Shown: positions 50,514-60,273 of the stretch, in pieces
How the letters are laid out: every line of letters starts with the position of its first letter
Position numbering within the stretch: the stretch's first letter is position 1
NCBI RefSeq assembly: GCF_006227205.1
Contig: NZ_VCNG01000002.1
Location: 372,001-436,000, forward strand
Length of the DNA: 64,000 nucleotides
DNA from: Pseudomonas sp. ICMP22404
Lineage (GTDB): Bacteria > Pseudomonadota > Gammaproteobacteria > Pseudomonadales > Pseudomonadaceae
Reading direction: 5' to 3'
Program-made: the position numbers and the translations under genes
Notes under the pieces: model-generated
Told to the model about the DNA's origin: nothing
Database searches by the model: none
What the model saw: only the letters and a program-made list of their open reading frames with translations

Positions 50514-53500
50514 CTGTTGCAGTTTTCATTGCGCTGATCGCTTCCGGTGCTCATGCCGAAGGCACGGACATCCAGGCCCAACTGGTCGAACAAGGTCAGT
50601 ACTGGCAAGCCCGCTCGAATGCGTCGCGCTCTGCCGAGATCTGGCAGAAAGTCCTGCGCCTGGATCCGAATCAGGTCGATGCCCTCTATGGCATGGGCTT
50701 GATCGGCGTCAAGCAGAACAAGCCGCAACAGGCCCAGGAATACCTGACGCGCCTGCAGGCGTTGTCACCGCAACCCTGGATGGCTCGCCAGCTGGAGCAG
50801 GACATTGCGTTGGCCAAGCCGGAGAACAAGGCGCAACTGGATGAGGCCCGTCGCCTGGTCGACGCAGGTGAGCGTGACAAGGCGACCGAGGTGTTTCGCC
50901 GGATGTTCAACGGCCTGACCCCGGAGGGCACGGTTGGGCGTGAGTACTACAACAACCTGGCCTTCAACGCCGACGGCTGGTCCGAGGCACGTCAGGGCAT
51001 GGAGCGTTTGCTGCGTGAAACCCCCGACGATGCGATCCTGGCGCTGTTTTATGGCAAGCAACTGATTCGTCACGAAGATAGCCGTGCCGAGGGCGCTCGC
51101 GTGCTCGCCAAGTTGACCAAACGCGTGGAAATCGCCGGCGACGCCGATGAAAGCTGGCGCTTGGCGCTGGTCTGGATCGGTCCGCCGAATGCTGCTCAGG
51201 TGCCGCTGTTCGAGGAGTTCCTGAGGGCTCACCCGGATGATCAGGACATCCGTGACCAGATGAACAAGGGTCGCCAAAAAGCGGCTACCGCCGGCGGTTC
51301 CACCTGGCAGCAGGACCCATTGGTGGCCAGCGGCTTGCGTGCCTTGGAGAACGGCGATCAGGCCGGCGCGGAGAAGGCGTTCCAGACGCGCCTCAAGACC
51401 CGTCCGGATGATAGCGATGCCCTGGGCGGTCTGGGTGTGGTCCGTCAGCAACAGGGGCGTTTCTCGGAAGCCGAACAACTGCTGACCCGTGCGATCAACA
51501 CCGGTGGTACCCGCTGGAAAACCGCATTGAACGGCGTTCGCTATTGGGCGCTGTTGCAACAGGGCCGCGACTTGCAGGCCAAAGGGCAGACCGCCAAGGC
51601 AACCGAGGCCGTCGCCCAGGCCATGCGCTGGAACCCCAATGGGGTCGACGCTCGTCTTACCCTGGCCGATATCCAGGCCCAGGCCGGCCAGTTCGACAGC
51701 GCAGCCGCCAGCTACCGTCAGGTACTGGCGAGCCAGCCTGGCAACCCACAGGCCATACGTGGCCTGGTCAATGTGTTGTCGCAAACCGGGCATGCCGATG
51801 AAGCCTTGAGCCTGTTGGACAGCCTGCCGGCCGCTGAACAGGCCAAGCTCGGCAATACTGGCCAGTTGCGTGCCTTGCGCGCCACCCAGATGGCCAGTGT
51901 GGCCGAGCAGCGTGGCGATATCCGCAGTGCCCAGAATGCGTTGCTCGATGCCGTGAACAGCGACCCGGATAACGTCTGGACGCGCTTCAGCCTCGCGCGC
52001 CTGTATCTGAAAACCGGCGAATCGAAAAAGGCTCGCGATCTGATCGACGCCTTTCTCAAAAGCCACCCGGACAACGTCGATGCGCTGTACACCAGTGCCT
52101 TGCTGTCGGTGGAAATGGAGCAGTGGAAAGACGCCCAGGTCACCATCAACCGGATTCCCGTCGACCGCCGCACTGCGGACATGAACGAGCTGGCGGACCG
52201 GGTCACGTTGACCACGCAGATCAATCTGGCGGCGGCCATGGCCAAGCGCGGACAGCGTCAGGAAGCCCTGGCTTTGCTGGATCGCCTGCAACCGATGGCC
52301 GCTCGTAGCCCCGAGCGCACGGCGACCTTGGCGTCGGCTTATGTCGACGCCGGGGATGTCGAGCAGGCGCTGTCGATGATGCGTTCGTTGCTGACCCAAA
52401 GCAGCGCGCCGTCGGCCGATCTGATGCTGCAATACGCATCCCTGCTGCTCAAGACGGGGGATGATGCCCAGGTTAATTCGATCCTGAACAGCTTGCAGAA
52501 CCAGCCGCTGAGCGTCGCGACCCGCAAGCGTTACGACGATGTGCTGTACCTGTACCGTATCCGTCAGGCCGACCGCTTGCGCGAGGGCGGTGACCTGGCC
52601 GCGGCTTATGACACGTTGGCGCCGGCGTTGGCCCAACGTCCGGGCGATGTCGCCGCGACCTCGGCCCTGGCCAGGATGTACACCGCCAATGGCGACAACG
52701 CCAAGGCCTTCGACCTGTACAAACCCTTGCTCAAGCGCAACCCGAACGACCCGTTGGTGTTGTTGAACGCGGCCGATGCTGCCGTGCTCGCCCACGACAA
52801 CGGCTATGCGGAAAATGCGCTGGAACAGTTCATGGCGTTGCAGAACTACGATCCAGAATCGTTGACTGAAGTCGCACGCATCTACCGGGCGATGGGCAAC
52901 AGCGGCAAGGCGACTGAAGTGCTGCGCAAAGCGGTAGCCATCGAGCAGAGCGAGAAGCAACGCAGCCTGGCCGCCCAGCCTGGTGCGATGAATGTGGCGG
53001 CGAATCCGTTCGCAGGTGGGGCGGGGCAGCGTCGGCAGGTCTTGCGCGCGCCGGCGTCGGCCATTCCGCCACCGGCAGAGGCCATTCTCAACGGCGGCGT
53101 CATGCTCGCCAGTGCCGATGGCGTGCCTGCCGATGCCTATCCAGGCCAGCCGCGAAGCAACGGTCAAACGGCCTCTGTGCGGGGTGCCGCGGTCGCGCAG
53201 AGCAATCCCTTCAATGCCCAGCCGCAACCTCGAACGGTACTGACCGTCGTCGATTCGACAAGCTCCGCTCAGCGCGCGCTCAACGATATTCTGCAGGAGC
53301 GCAGCGGTTACGTTGCCCAAGGCTTGAGCGTTCGCAGCAACAACAGCGAATCGGGCCTGAGCAAACTGACGGACGTTGAAACGCCGTTCGAAGTGAACGT
53401 GCCGGCTGGTGACAACCGTGTGGCCGTGCGTATCACCCCGGTAGCGCTCACGGCCGGCAGTGTGAAGGGCGAGGCCGCCAGTCGTTTCGGTAGCGGCTCC

Positions 53501-54412
53501 AGCGCGACCTCCGGTATCGGTTCGCAACGTGCCGAGGGCGTCGGTCTTGGGGTGGCGTACGAGCGTCCCGATGAAGGCATCAAGGCCGATGTCGGGACCA
53601 CGCCGATCGGTTTCAAATACACGACGGCGGTGGGGGGCGTGAGTGTCGATCGCCCACTGAGCGATAACGGCAATTTCCGTTACCGCGTCGCGGCGTCGCG
53701 TCGCGCGGTCACCGACAGCCTGACGTCGTTTGCCGGCACCACCGACAAGCGTGCTGGCGGTGGATCGTGGGGCGGGGTGACCGCCAACGGTGTACGTGGC
53801 GAAATGAGCTACGACAACTCGCAGGTCGGTGCCTACGGGTATGGCTCCGTGCACGAACTGGTGGGACACAATGTCGAATCCAACACCCGGGGTGAACTGG
53901 GCGGTGGCGTCTATTGGTACCTGGACAACATGCAGGACCACTCGCTCACCGTTGGCCTCAGCGCCACGGCGCTGGGCTACGAGAACAACCAGGACTTCTT
54001 CACCTACGGGCATGGTGGCTACTTCAGTCCCCAGAGCTATTTCGCCCTGGGCGTGCCGGTGACCTGGCAGCAGCGCACCGAGCGCTTTACCTATCAGGTC
54101 AAGAGTTCGGTGGGCATCCAGCACTTCCAGCAGGACGGCGCCGATTTCTTCCCGAACGACAGCGACCGTCAGGCGGCCAACGATTCGCGCTACTCAGGAC
54201 AGAGCAAAACCGGCGTGGGCTACAGCCTGGCGGCAGCCGGCGAATACAAGTTCGGTTCGCGCTTCTTCCTTGGCGCCACGATCGGCATGGATAACGCCAG
54301 CGATTATCAGCAATTCAATGGTGGCCTGTATGCGCGCTACATGTTCGAGGACATGACCGGCAGCCCGATGGCGCTCCCGGTCAGCCCTTACCGCTCTCCT
54401 TATTCGAACTGA
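50489..54412 (+). CDS. wssE: Cellulose export outer-membrane protein (BcsC/WssE)
   Basis: 1,307-residue export subunit. Signal peptide MRPRRSTLAVAVFIALIASGAHA. A long periplasmic array of TPR repeats covers about residues 30-860 (repeats such as ARSNASRSAEIWQKVLRLDPNQVDALYGMGLI, EADQ..., VNVLSQTGHADEALSLL); a Pro/Ala/Gln-rich linker follows (about 860-940); the C-terminal 350 residues form the BCSC_C beta-barrel, ending PYRSPYSN. The TPR part links the synthase to the outer-membrane pore. Length and order match the family. ATG overlaps wssD by 25 bases. Confidence 0.96.
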   Translation: MRPRRSTLAVAVFIALIASGAHAEGTDIQAQLVEQGQYWQARSNASRSAEIWQKVLRLDPNQVDALYGMGLIGVKQNKPQQAQEYLTRLQALSPQPWMARQLEQDIALAKPENKAQLDEARRLVDAGERDKATEVFRRMFNGLTPEGTVGREYYNNLAFNADGWSEARQGMERLLRETPDDAILALFYGKQLIRHEDSRAEGARVLAKLTKRVEIAGDADESWRLALVWIGPPNAAQVPLFEEFLRAHPDDQDIRDQMNKGRQKAATAGGSTWQQDPLVASGLRALENGDQAGAEKAFQTRLKTRPDDSDALGGLGVVRQQQGRFSEAEQLLTRAINTGGTRWKTALNGVRYWALLQQGRDLQAKGQTAKATEAVAQAMRWNPNGVDARLTLADIQAQAGQFDSAAASYRQVLASQPGNPQAIRGLVNVLSQTGHADEALSLLDSLPAAEQAKLGNTGQLRALRATQMASVAEQRGDIRSAQNALLDAVNSDPDNVWTRFSLARLYLKTGESKKARDLIDAFLKSHPDNVDALYTSALLSVEMEQWKDAQVTINRIPVDRRTADMNELADRVTLTTQINLAAAMAKRGQRQEALALLDRLQPMAARSPERTATLASAYVDAGDVEQALSMMRSLLTQSSAPSADLMLQYASLLLKTGDDAQVNSILNSLQNQPLSVATRKRYDDVLYLYRIRQADRLREGGDLAAAYDTLAPALAQRPGDVAATSALARMYTANGDNAKAFDLYKPLLKRNPNDPLVLLNAADAAVLAHDNGYAENALEQFMALQNYDPESLTEVARIYRAMGNSGKATEVLRKAVAIEQSEKQRSLAAQPGAMNVAANPFAGGAGQRRQVLRAPASAIPPPAEAILNGGVMLASADGVPADAYPGQPRSNGQTASVRGAAVAQSNPFNAQPQPRTVLTVVDSTSSAQRALNDILQERSGYVAQGLSVRSNNSESGLSKLTDVETPFEVNVPAGDNRVAVRITPVALTAGSVKGEAASRFGSGSSATSGIGSQRAEGVGLGVAYERPDEGIKADVGTTPIGFKYTTAVGGVSVDRPLSDNGNFRYRVAASRRAVTDSLTSFAGTTDKRAGGGSWGGVTANGVRGEMSYDNSQVGAYGYGSVHELVGHNVESNTRGELGGGVYWYLDNMQDHSLTVGLSATALGYENNQDFFTYGHGGYFSPQSYFALGVPVTWQQRTERFTYQVKSSVGIQHFQQDGADFFPNDSDRQAANDSRYSGQSKTGVGYSLAAAGEYKFGSRFFLGATIGMDNASDYQQFNGGLYARYMFEDMTGSPMALPVSPYRSPYSN

Positions 54413-54427
54413 TTCCCGGAGATATCT

Positions 54428-55096
54428 ATGCCAGCCTCTGCCCTTGCCGGCCTGACCCTTCTGGTGCTTGGCGAAAGCCATATGAGCCTTGCGGACCACC
54501 TGATGGAGCCGCTCAACGCCGATCTCACCCGCCAGGGAGCGATCGTTCATTCCATCGGCGCCTGTGGTGCCAGCGCTGGCGACTGGTTGATCACCAAGAA
54601 AGTCGATTGTGGTGCCGAGCAAAAGGGCACCGCCAAGATCGAGATCAAGGGCCGTGACGCTACCACCACGCCTATCGCCGAGCTGATCGCCAAGGACAAG
54701 CCCGACCTGGTGGTACTGGTCATCGGCGATACCATGGCGTCCTACGACAAACCGGCGTTTCCCAAGGCCTGGGCCTGGCAGAGCGTGACCAGCCTGACCA
54801 AGGCCATCGCCGCGACCGGCACCAAATGTGCCTGGGTCGGCCCAGCGTGGGGTAAGGCGGGGGGCATGTACCAGAAAAATGATCCGCGTACCCAATTGAT
54901 GTCGCAATTTCTGGCCAGCAACGTCGCGCCTTGCACCTATATCGATTCGCTGACCTTCTCCAAGCCGGGCCAATGGGTCACCACCGACGGTCAGCATTTC
55001 ACGGTCGCAGGTTACAAGGCCTGGGGCACTGCAATCGGCGCCGCACTGGGCAAGTTGCCGCCTGAAGCGTTGAGCAGCAAAGGGGCGAAAAAATGA
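54428..55096 (+). CDS. wssF: WssF: SGNH-hydrolase-like cellulose acetylation protein
   Basis: 222-residue protein with SGNH/GDSL-hydrolase-like features: LTLLVLGESHMSLADHLM (block I with the expected Ser position near residue 18) and DGQHFTVAGYKAWG (Asp/His-type block V, about residues 186-199). In P. fluorescens SBW25, wssF with wssGHI adds acetyl groups to cellulose. A short hydrophobic N-terminus may act as an export signal. GGAGAT precedes the ATG; wssG overlaps by 4 bases. Confidence 0.88.
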   Translation: MPASALAGLTLLVLGESHMSLADHLMEPLNADLTRQGAIVHSIGACGASAGDWLITKKVDCGAEQKGTAKIEIKGRDATTTPIAELIAKDKPDLVVLVIGDTMASYDKPAFPKAWAWQSVTSLTKAIAATGTKCAWVGPAWGKAGGMYQKNDPRTQLMSQFLASNVAPCTYIDSLTFSKPGQWVTTDGQHFTVAGYKAWGTAIGAALGKLPPEALSSKGAKK

Positions 55097-55761
55097 TCAA
55101 CGCCAAGGTCCTGAGTGCGGCTGCGCTGCTGTTGTCGAGCTTGAGCGTGGTGGCGGCGGACATCCCGCTGTACCCGACCGGTCCCGCCGAAGATGCTGCG
55201 TTCATTCGCTTCGTCAACGGCAGCGCCGAGCCGATGCAGGTCATTGCCCAGGAAGGCCAACCGCCGCTGAAACTGGATGCGGCGCAGCCGGCTTCGCTGT
55301 TTTTCCCGGTCACGGCCAGCAGCGCTATCAAAGGCACCCTGGTCAGCGGCCAGCAGCGCCTGGCGCTGGACGTCAAGGCCGAGCCGGGCGAGTTCGCGAC
55401 CGTGGTCGCGCTTCCGGATGGCAAGGGGCTCAGGCAAGTGACCGTGCATGACATCCCGGACGATTTCAATGGCCTCAAGGCTTCGCTGGGCTTCTTCAAC
55501 CTGGACAGCAGCTGTGTCGACGCCAGCCTGCGCCCCGCAGGTCGCACCGCCGACCTGTTCAAAGGCGTGACCGAAGGCAACCTGCAACGTCGCTCGATCA
55601 ACCCGGTGAAGTTGTCCGTGCAACTGGTCTGCGCCAATGCCAATGTCGGCCCCGCGCTGGATCTGGGTGAACTGAAGGCGGGCGAGCGCTACAGCGTATT
55701 GCTGTTGCCGACCGCCACCGGACCTCGACTCCTGGCCGCCACGGACACGTTGTCCCACTGA
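55093..55761 (+). CDS. wssG: WssG: AlgF-like cellulose acetylation protein
   Basis: 222-residue protein similar to AlgF of alginate O-acetylation. Signal peptide MINAKVLSAAALLLSSLSVVAA, then a beta-rich periplasmic domain (ADIPLYPTGPAEDAAFIRFVNGSAEPMQV...). AlgF is an adaptor in the acetyl-transfer complex, so WssG probably links WssH and WssI here. It is encoded in the same order as in SBW25. Confidence 0.88.
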   Translation: MINAKVLSAAALLLSSLSVVAADIPLYPTGPAEDAAFIRFVNGSAEPMQVIAQEGQPPLKLDAAQPASLFFPVTASSAIKGTLVSGQQRLALDVKAEPGEFATVVALPDGKGLRQVTVHDIPDDFNGLKASLGFFNLDSSCVDASLRPAGRTADLFKGVTEGNLQRRSINPVKLSVQLVCANANVGPALDLGELKAGERYSVLLLPTATGPRLLAATDTLSH

Positions 55762-55779
55762 TCGGATTGCGCTGTCGCC

Positions 55780-57195
55780 ATGGTTTTCGCCTCGCTCGAG
55801 TTCCTGACGCTGTTCCTGCCGGCCTTCCTGTTGATCTACGCCCTGGTTCCCCACGGCTGGCGCAACGGGGTGCTGCTGGCGGGCAGTTGGTTGTTCTACG
55901 GCTGGCTGAGCCCGCTGTTCCTGTCGTTGCATGTCGTGCTGACCATCGTTGCCTGGGTCGGCGGCCTGCTGGTCGACCGTTGCCGCGAGGACTCCCGTGG
56001 ACGCCTGCGGCTGCTGGTCGCGTTGATCGTGTTCAACACCGCCGTGCTGTGCTGGTACAAGTACGCGAACATCCTCGCTGGCACATGGAGCGAGCTGATG
56101 ACCCACTACGGCGCCATGCCGCTTGAGTGGCAGAAGGTCGCGTTGCCGGCCGGGTTGTCGTTCATCGTGTTGCAGGCGATTTCTTACCTGGTGGACGTGC
56201 ATCGCCACACGGTTCCGGTGGAGCGCAGTTTCATCAACTACGCCACCTACATTTCCATGTTCGGCCACTCGATTGCCGGCCCCATCATTCGTTATGACTG
56301 GGTCCGCCGTGAGCTGGTGGATCGCTGGTTCAACTGGCAGAACTTCACCCTGGGTGCCCGCCGCTTCATGGTCGGCATGTGCATGAAAGTGCTGGTGGCC
56401 GACACCCTGTCGCCGTTGGTGGACGTGGCCTTCCATCTGGAAAACCCGTCATTCGTGGACGCCTGGATCGGTTGCCTGGCGTACTCGTTGCAGCTGTTCT
56501 TCGACTTCGCCGGCTACAGCGCCATGGCGATCGGCCTGGGGCTGATGCTGGGGTTTCATTTCCCGGAAAACTTCAACCGGCCGTACCTGGCCAGCAGTAT
56601 CCAGGACTTCTGGCGGCGCTGGCACTTGTCGCTGTCCAGTTGGTTGCGCGATTACCTGTACATCGGCCTGGGCGGTAATCGTCATGGCGTCTGGAAAACC
56701 TATCGCAACCTGTTCCTGACCATGGCCATTGCCGGGCTGTGGCATGGCGGCGATAGTTGGAACTACTTGCTGTGGGGTTCGGCCCATGGCGTGGCGTTGT
56801 GTGTCGACCGGGCATGGTCGCGTTCGAGCCTGCCTGCTGTCCCGCGTGTGCTGGCGCATGTGTTGACGCTGTTGTTCGTTTGCCTGGCGTGGACACTGTT
56901 CCGCGCCCCGGACTTCCACTCGGCCATGACCCTGTACGCCGGGCAGTTCGGTCTGCACGGGTTTGCCCTCGGCGATGCGCTGGCGGTGACGTTGCGGCCG
57001 GTGCAGGGCCTGGCGGCGGTGCTGGGCGTGGTGTGCGTGATCCTGCCGATCTGGCAGGTACGTTTTGAAAGACGAATGGCGGGCAATGCGTTGTATGCAT
57101 TGGCTGTCGCCTTTTGGCCCGTAGCCGGTTTCCTGCTGTCGTTCGCTCTGATCGCCAGCCGTGAAGCCGTGCCTTTCCTGTACTTTCAGTTCTGA
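55780..57195 (+). CDS. wssH: WssH: membrane-bound O-acyltransferase (AlgI-like)
   Basis: 471-residue multi-pass MBOAT protein that passes acetyl groups across the inner membrane. Hydrophobic helices cover most of the length. The catalytic His is expected in MAIAGLWHGGDSWNYLLWGSAHGVAL (about residues 316-341, H near 322 as in AlgI). FWRRWHLSLSSWLRDYLYIGLGGNR (about residues 270-295) is the usual family segment. WssI starts at the base where it stops. Confidence 0.93.
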   Translation: MVFASLEFLTLFLPAFLLIYALVPHGWRNGVLLAGSWLFYGWLSPLFLSLHVVLTIVAWVGGLLVDRCREDSRGRLRLLVALIVFNTAVLCWYKYANILAGTWSELMTHYGAMPLEWQKVALPAGLSFIVLQAISYLVDVHRHTVPVERSFINYATYISMFGHSIAGPIIRYDWVRRELVDRWFNWQNFTLGARRFMVGMCMKVLVADTLSPLVDVAFHLENPSFVDAWIGCLAYSLQLFFDFAGYSAMAIGLGLMLGFHFPENFNRPYLASSIQDFWRRWHLSLSSWLRDYLYIGLGGNRHGVWKTYRNLFLTMAIAGLWHGGDSWNYLLWGSAHGVALCVDRAWSRSSLPAVPRVLAHVLTLLFVCLAWTLFRAPDFHSAMTLYAGQFGLHGFALGDALAVTLRPVQGLAAVLGVVCVILPIWQVRFERRMAGNALYALAVAFWPVAGFLLSFALIASREAVPFLYFQF

Positions 57196-58355
57196 TGACG
57201 ACGCCAAAGAAGTCTCCGCCCAGCGCACCGACGCCCCCCAGCGACCTGGTGACCCGAACCAGCAAAGTCTCCGGCTACACACTGATCGGCTTGCTCGGTG
57301 TCGGCTTGATTTCCTGTGGTTGGCTACTGTTCAGCGGCAAGGTGCAAATGTTGCCGCCCAACCTGACCCGCGATGCGGCGATGCATGGCGACGTCACCCA
57401 CCGTATCGCCAAGCAGCTGTCCAACGCCTGGTTTCCCGAACAGGCCGCCAATCTGGAGCGCGGCGCCAGTTGGCTGCTGTTCCATGACACCGGGCCCCGG
57501 GTTCGTCCGGGCTGTCAGGGCTGGCTGTTTCTGACCGATGAGATGCGCATCAACCACCACGCCCGGGCCAACGCCGAGGCCAAGGCGCAGGCAGTGATCG
57601 ACGTACAACGACGGCTGAGCCAACGTGGCATTCAATTGCTCGTGGCGGTGGTGCCGGACAAGAGCCGTATTGCTGCCGCGCAGTTGTGTGGCCTGGATCG
57701 TCCGGCCGAACTGGCCCCTCGGGTGGAGGAATGGACCGCGACACTGAACCAGGCAGGGGTGTCGGCGCTGAACCTTGCGTCGACGTTGCAGCCGTTGGCT
57801 GCATCGGCTTACCTGCGTACCGACACACACTGGAGCGAGATCGGCTCCAATGCGGCGGCACGGGCAATTGCGCAACAGGTACAGGCAATGGGCATTCGCG
57901 CCACGCCACAAAAAACCTTTGCCACCCACTCCAGCGCGGCGGCCTTGCGTGCGGGTGATCTCGTGCACCTGGCCGGCATCGACTGGCTGCCGCTGAATTG
58001 GCAACCCACGCCGGAAACCGTAGCGGCCACGCAAGTCAGCGAGCAGCAGCAAGCCGTTCAGGACGGAGGCGACAACCTCGATGATCTGTTCGGCGACGGC
58101 GGCCTGCCCAATGTAGCGTTGATCGGCACCTCGTTCTCGCGCAACTCCAACTTCTTGGGGTTTCTCGAACTTGCACTGGGAGCTCCTGTGGGAAGTTTCG
58201 CCAAGGACGGTGGCGAATTCTCCGGTGGCGCCAATCAGTACTTCAGCAACCCGGCTTTTCGGGATACGCCCCCCAAGCTGCTGATCTGGGAGATTCCCGA
58301 GCGTGATCTGCAGACGCCGTATGAGGCTATCGGGATGTTGAGCGAGAAGGAGTGA
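57195..58355 (+). CDS. wssI: WssI: AlgJ/AlgX-like acetyltransferase
   Basis: 386-residue protein anchored by an N-terminal hydrophobic helix (YTLIGLLGVGLISCGWLLFSG, about residues 26-46) with a periplasmic SGNH-like domain of the AlgJ/AlgX family. Catalytic-type motifs are DTHWSEIGSNAAA (about residues 210-222, Asp-x-His) and IGTSFSRNSNFLGF (about 309-322, Ser). It should put acetyl groups on cellulose. It is the last gene of the operon: no wssJ follows, because a convergent dehydratase gene lies directly downstream. Confidence 0.9.
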   Translation: MTTPKKSPPSAPTPPSDLVTRTSKVSGYTLIGLLGVGLISCGWLLFSGKVQMLPPNLTRDAAMHGDVTHRIAKQLSNAWFPEQAANLERGASWLLFHDTGPRVRPGCQGWLFLTDEMRINHHARANAEAKAQAVIDVQRRLSQRGIQLLVAVVPDKSRIAAAQLCGLDRPAELAPRVEEWTATLNQAGVSALNLASTLQPLAASAYLRTDTHWSEIGSNAAARAIAQQVQAMGIRATPQKTFATHSSAAALRAGDLVHLAGIDWLPLNWQPTPETVAATQVSEQQQAVQDGGDNLDDLFGDGGLPNVALIGTSFSRNSNFLGFLELALGAPVGSFAKDGGEFSGGANQYFSNPAFRDTPPKLLIWEIPERDLQTPYEAIGMLSEKE

Positions 58356-58360
58356 GCCTG

Positions 58361-58383
58361 TGGACTGGATGATGTCCAGTCCA
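58361..58383. other. Hairpin between wssI and the dehydratase gene
   Basis: 9-bp perfect arms TGGACTGGA/TCCAGTCCA around TGATG, 5 bases after the wssI stop. No T-tract, so it may be a processing or stability element for the long wss transcript. Confidence 0.45.
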
Positions 58384-58440
58384 GAGACTCAATGGTTCAG
58401 TCCGTTCGTCAATCCTGGCGAATATCTGAGAAGCGATACT

Positions 58441-60225
58441 TCAATGCGAATGCCGCGGTTCACCGCTACGGGCAATCACCCGCAGATGCAAGGTGGCGGG
58501 TTCCAGGCAGCCCCCGGTGGAAAGTTGTCCCACCAGTTGCCGGTAGAGCTCCTGCCAGGGTGTCTGTGAGGGAGGCATCTGCGGTACCCATTCCCGTCGG
58601 CGCCGCTCCATCTCCGCCTCGTCGATCAACAGATTGACGGTACGGGTGTTCAAGTCCACTTTCAGGCGATCGTTGGTCTTGAGCAACGCCAGGCCACCGC
58701 CTACGGCGGCTTCCGGGGACATGTTGAGAATCGACGGGCTCGCTGAGGTGCCGCTCTGGCGTCCGTCGCCCAGGCACGGCAGCGAGTCGATGCCGCGTTT
58801 GATCAGGGCCGCCGGCGGTGCCATGTTCACCACTTCGGCGCTGCCGGGATAGCCCACGGTGCCGACACCGCGGACGACGAGGATACAGCGTTCGTCGATG
58901 TCCAGCGCCGGGTCGTCGATGCGTGCGTGATAGTCCTCCGGGCCTTCGAACACTATGGCCCGGGCTTCGAAACTGTTCTCGGCACCGGGTTCGGACAGAT
59001 ACGTCTTGCGAAAGGCCTCGCCCACCACCGACATCTTCATGATCGCACTGTCGAAGAAATTGCCACTGAGCACGATGAACCCGGCGCGGTGCTTGAGTGG
59101 TGTATCGAAGGGGTGGATGACGTCGACGTCGCTGGTCCGGCTGCTGCCCACGATTTCGCCGATGGTTCGGCCGCTGACCGTGGCGCAGTCTTCGTGCAGG
59201 CGCCCGGCTTTTTGCAGCTCATGCATGACCGAGGGCACGCCTCCAGCCCGGTGGAAGCCTTCACCCAGGTACTTGCCCGCCGGCATGCAATTGACCAGCA
59301 GCGGTACGTCTTCGCCAATCCGTTGCCAATCATCCAGGCTCAACTCGACACCCATGTGCCGGGCAATGGCTATCAGGTGCGGTGGGCAGTTGCTTGAAGC
59401 GCCCAATGCCGAAGCGACGGCGATGGCATTTTCGAAGGCCTGGCGGGTCATGATTTGCGAGGGACGAATGTCTTGTCGGACCAACTCGCAGATGCGCTTG
59501 CCCGTGGCATAGGCCATTTGTCCGCGCTCGCGGTAGGGCGCCGGAATGCTCGCGCAGCCCGGCAGCGACATGCCCAGGGCTTCGGCCAAGGCATTCATCG
59601 ACAGGGCAGTGCCCATGGTGTTGCAGTGGCCCACCGAAGGCGACGCCGCGGTGGTCATTTCCATGAAGCCTTCATAGTCGATTTCGCCGGCGGCCATCAG
59701 GTTGCGCGCATGCCAGAGTACGGTGCCTGAGCCGATCAGATCGCCCTTGTAGTGACCGTCGAGCATCGGCCCGCCGGACAGGACGATGGCCGGCAGGTCG
59801 GTGGTCGCGGCCGCCATCAGGCAGGCCGGGGTCGTCTTGTCGCAACCCGTGGTGAGCACCACGCCGTCCAAGGGGTAGCCGTGGAGGATTTCCACCAACC
59901 CCAGATAGGCCAGGTTGCGGTCCAGTGCTGCGGTGGGCCGACGCGATTGCTCGGCAATCGGATGCACCGGGAACTCCATGGGAATGCCGCCTGCATCGCG
60001 AATACCGGCCTTGACCCGTTGCGCCAGCTCCAGGTGATGACGGTTGCAGGGTGTCAGGTCGCTGCCGGTCTGGGCGATGCCGATGATCGGGCGTCCCGAT
60101 TGCAGCTCTTCGCGGGTCATCCCGTAATTCATGTAGCGCTCGACGTACAAGGCCGTCATGTCCGCGTGGGCCGGGTCGTTGAACCACTGTTCGCTGCGCA
60201 GGCGGCGTTTGGGCGTGTCACTCAT
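58441..60225 (-). CDS. IlvD/Edd-family sugar-acid dehydratase
   Basis: 594-residue Fe-S dehydratase of the IlvD/Edd family, subclass acting on sugar acids (arabinonate, xylonate, galactonate) rather than branched-chain precursors. Cluster cysteines are in SDLTPCNRHH (about residue 54), TTGCDKTTPAC (about 120-130) and SVGHCNTMGTA (about residue 190), giving the typical three-Cys pattern. The start at 60225 gives MSDTPKRRLRSEQWF; the longer frame lacks a good site. It probably follows the FAH-fold gene in one operon (48-bp gap). Product would be a 2-keto-3-deoxy acid. Confidence 0.9.
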   Translation of the reverse strand: MSDTPKRRLRSEQWFNDPAHADMTALYVERYMNYGMTREELQSGRPIIGIAQTGSDLTPCNRHHLELAQRVKAGIRDAGGIPMEFPVHPIAEQSRRPTAALDRNLAYLGLVEILHGYPLDGVVLTTGCDKTTPACLMAAATTDLPAIVLSGGPMLDGHYKGDLIGSGTVLWHARNLMAAGEIDYEGFMEMTTAASPSVGHCNTMGTALSMNALAEALGMSLPGCASIPAPYRERGQMAYATGKRICELVRQDIRPSQIMTRQAFENAIAVASALGASSNCPPHLIAIARHMGVELSLDDWQRIGEDVPLLVNCMPAGKYLGEGFHRAGGVPSVMHELQKAGRLHEDCATVSGRTIGEIVGSSRTSDVDVIHPFDTPLKHRAGFIVLSGNFFDSAIMKMSVVGEAFRKTYLSEPGAENSFEARAIVFEGPEDYHARIDDPALDIDERCILVVRGVGTVGYPGSAEVVNMAPPAALIKRGIDSLPCLGDGRQSGTSASPSILNMSPEAAVGGGLALLKTNDRLKVDLNTRTVNLLIDEAEMERRRREWVPQMPPSQTPWQELYRQLVGQLSTGGCLEPATLHLRVIARSGEPRHSH

Positions 60226-60273
60226 GATGCTTGTCTCTCTTATTGTTGGATGAATCGACAAACCGCACCGGTG

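Noticed and set aside
50765..54124. Open frame of 1,119 codons on the minus strand opposite wssE
   Set aside because: Antisense shadow of the TPR and barrel gene wssE; His/Gln/Arg-rich sequence with no domain.
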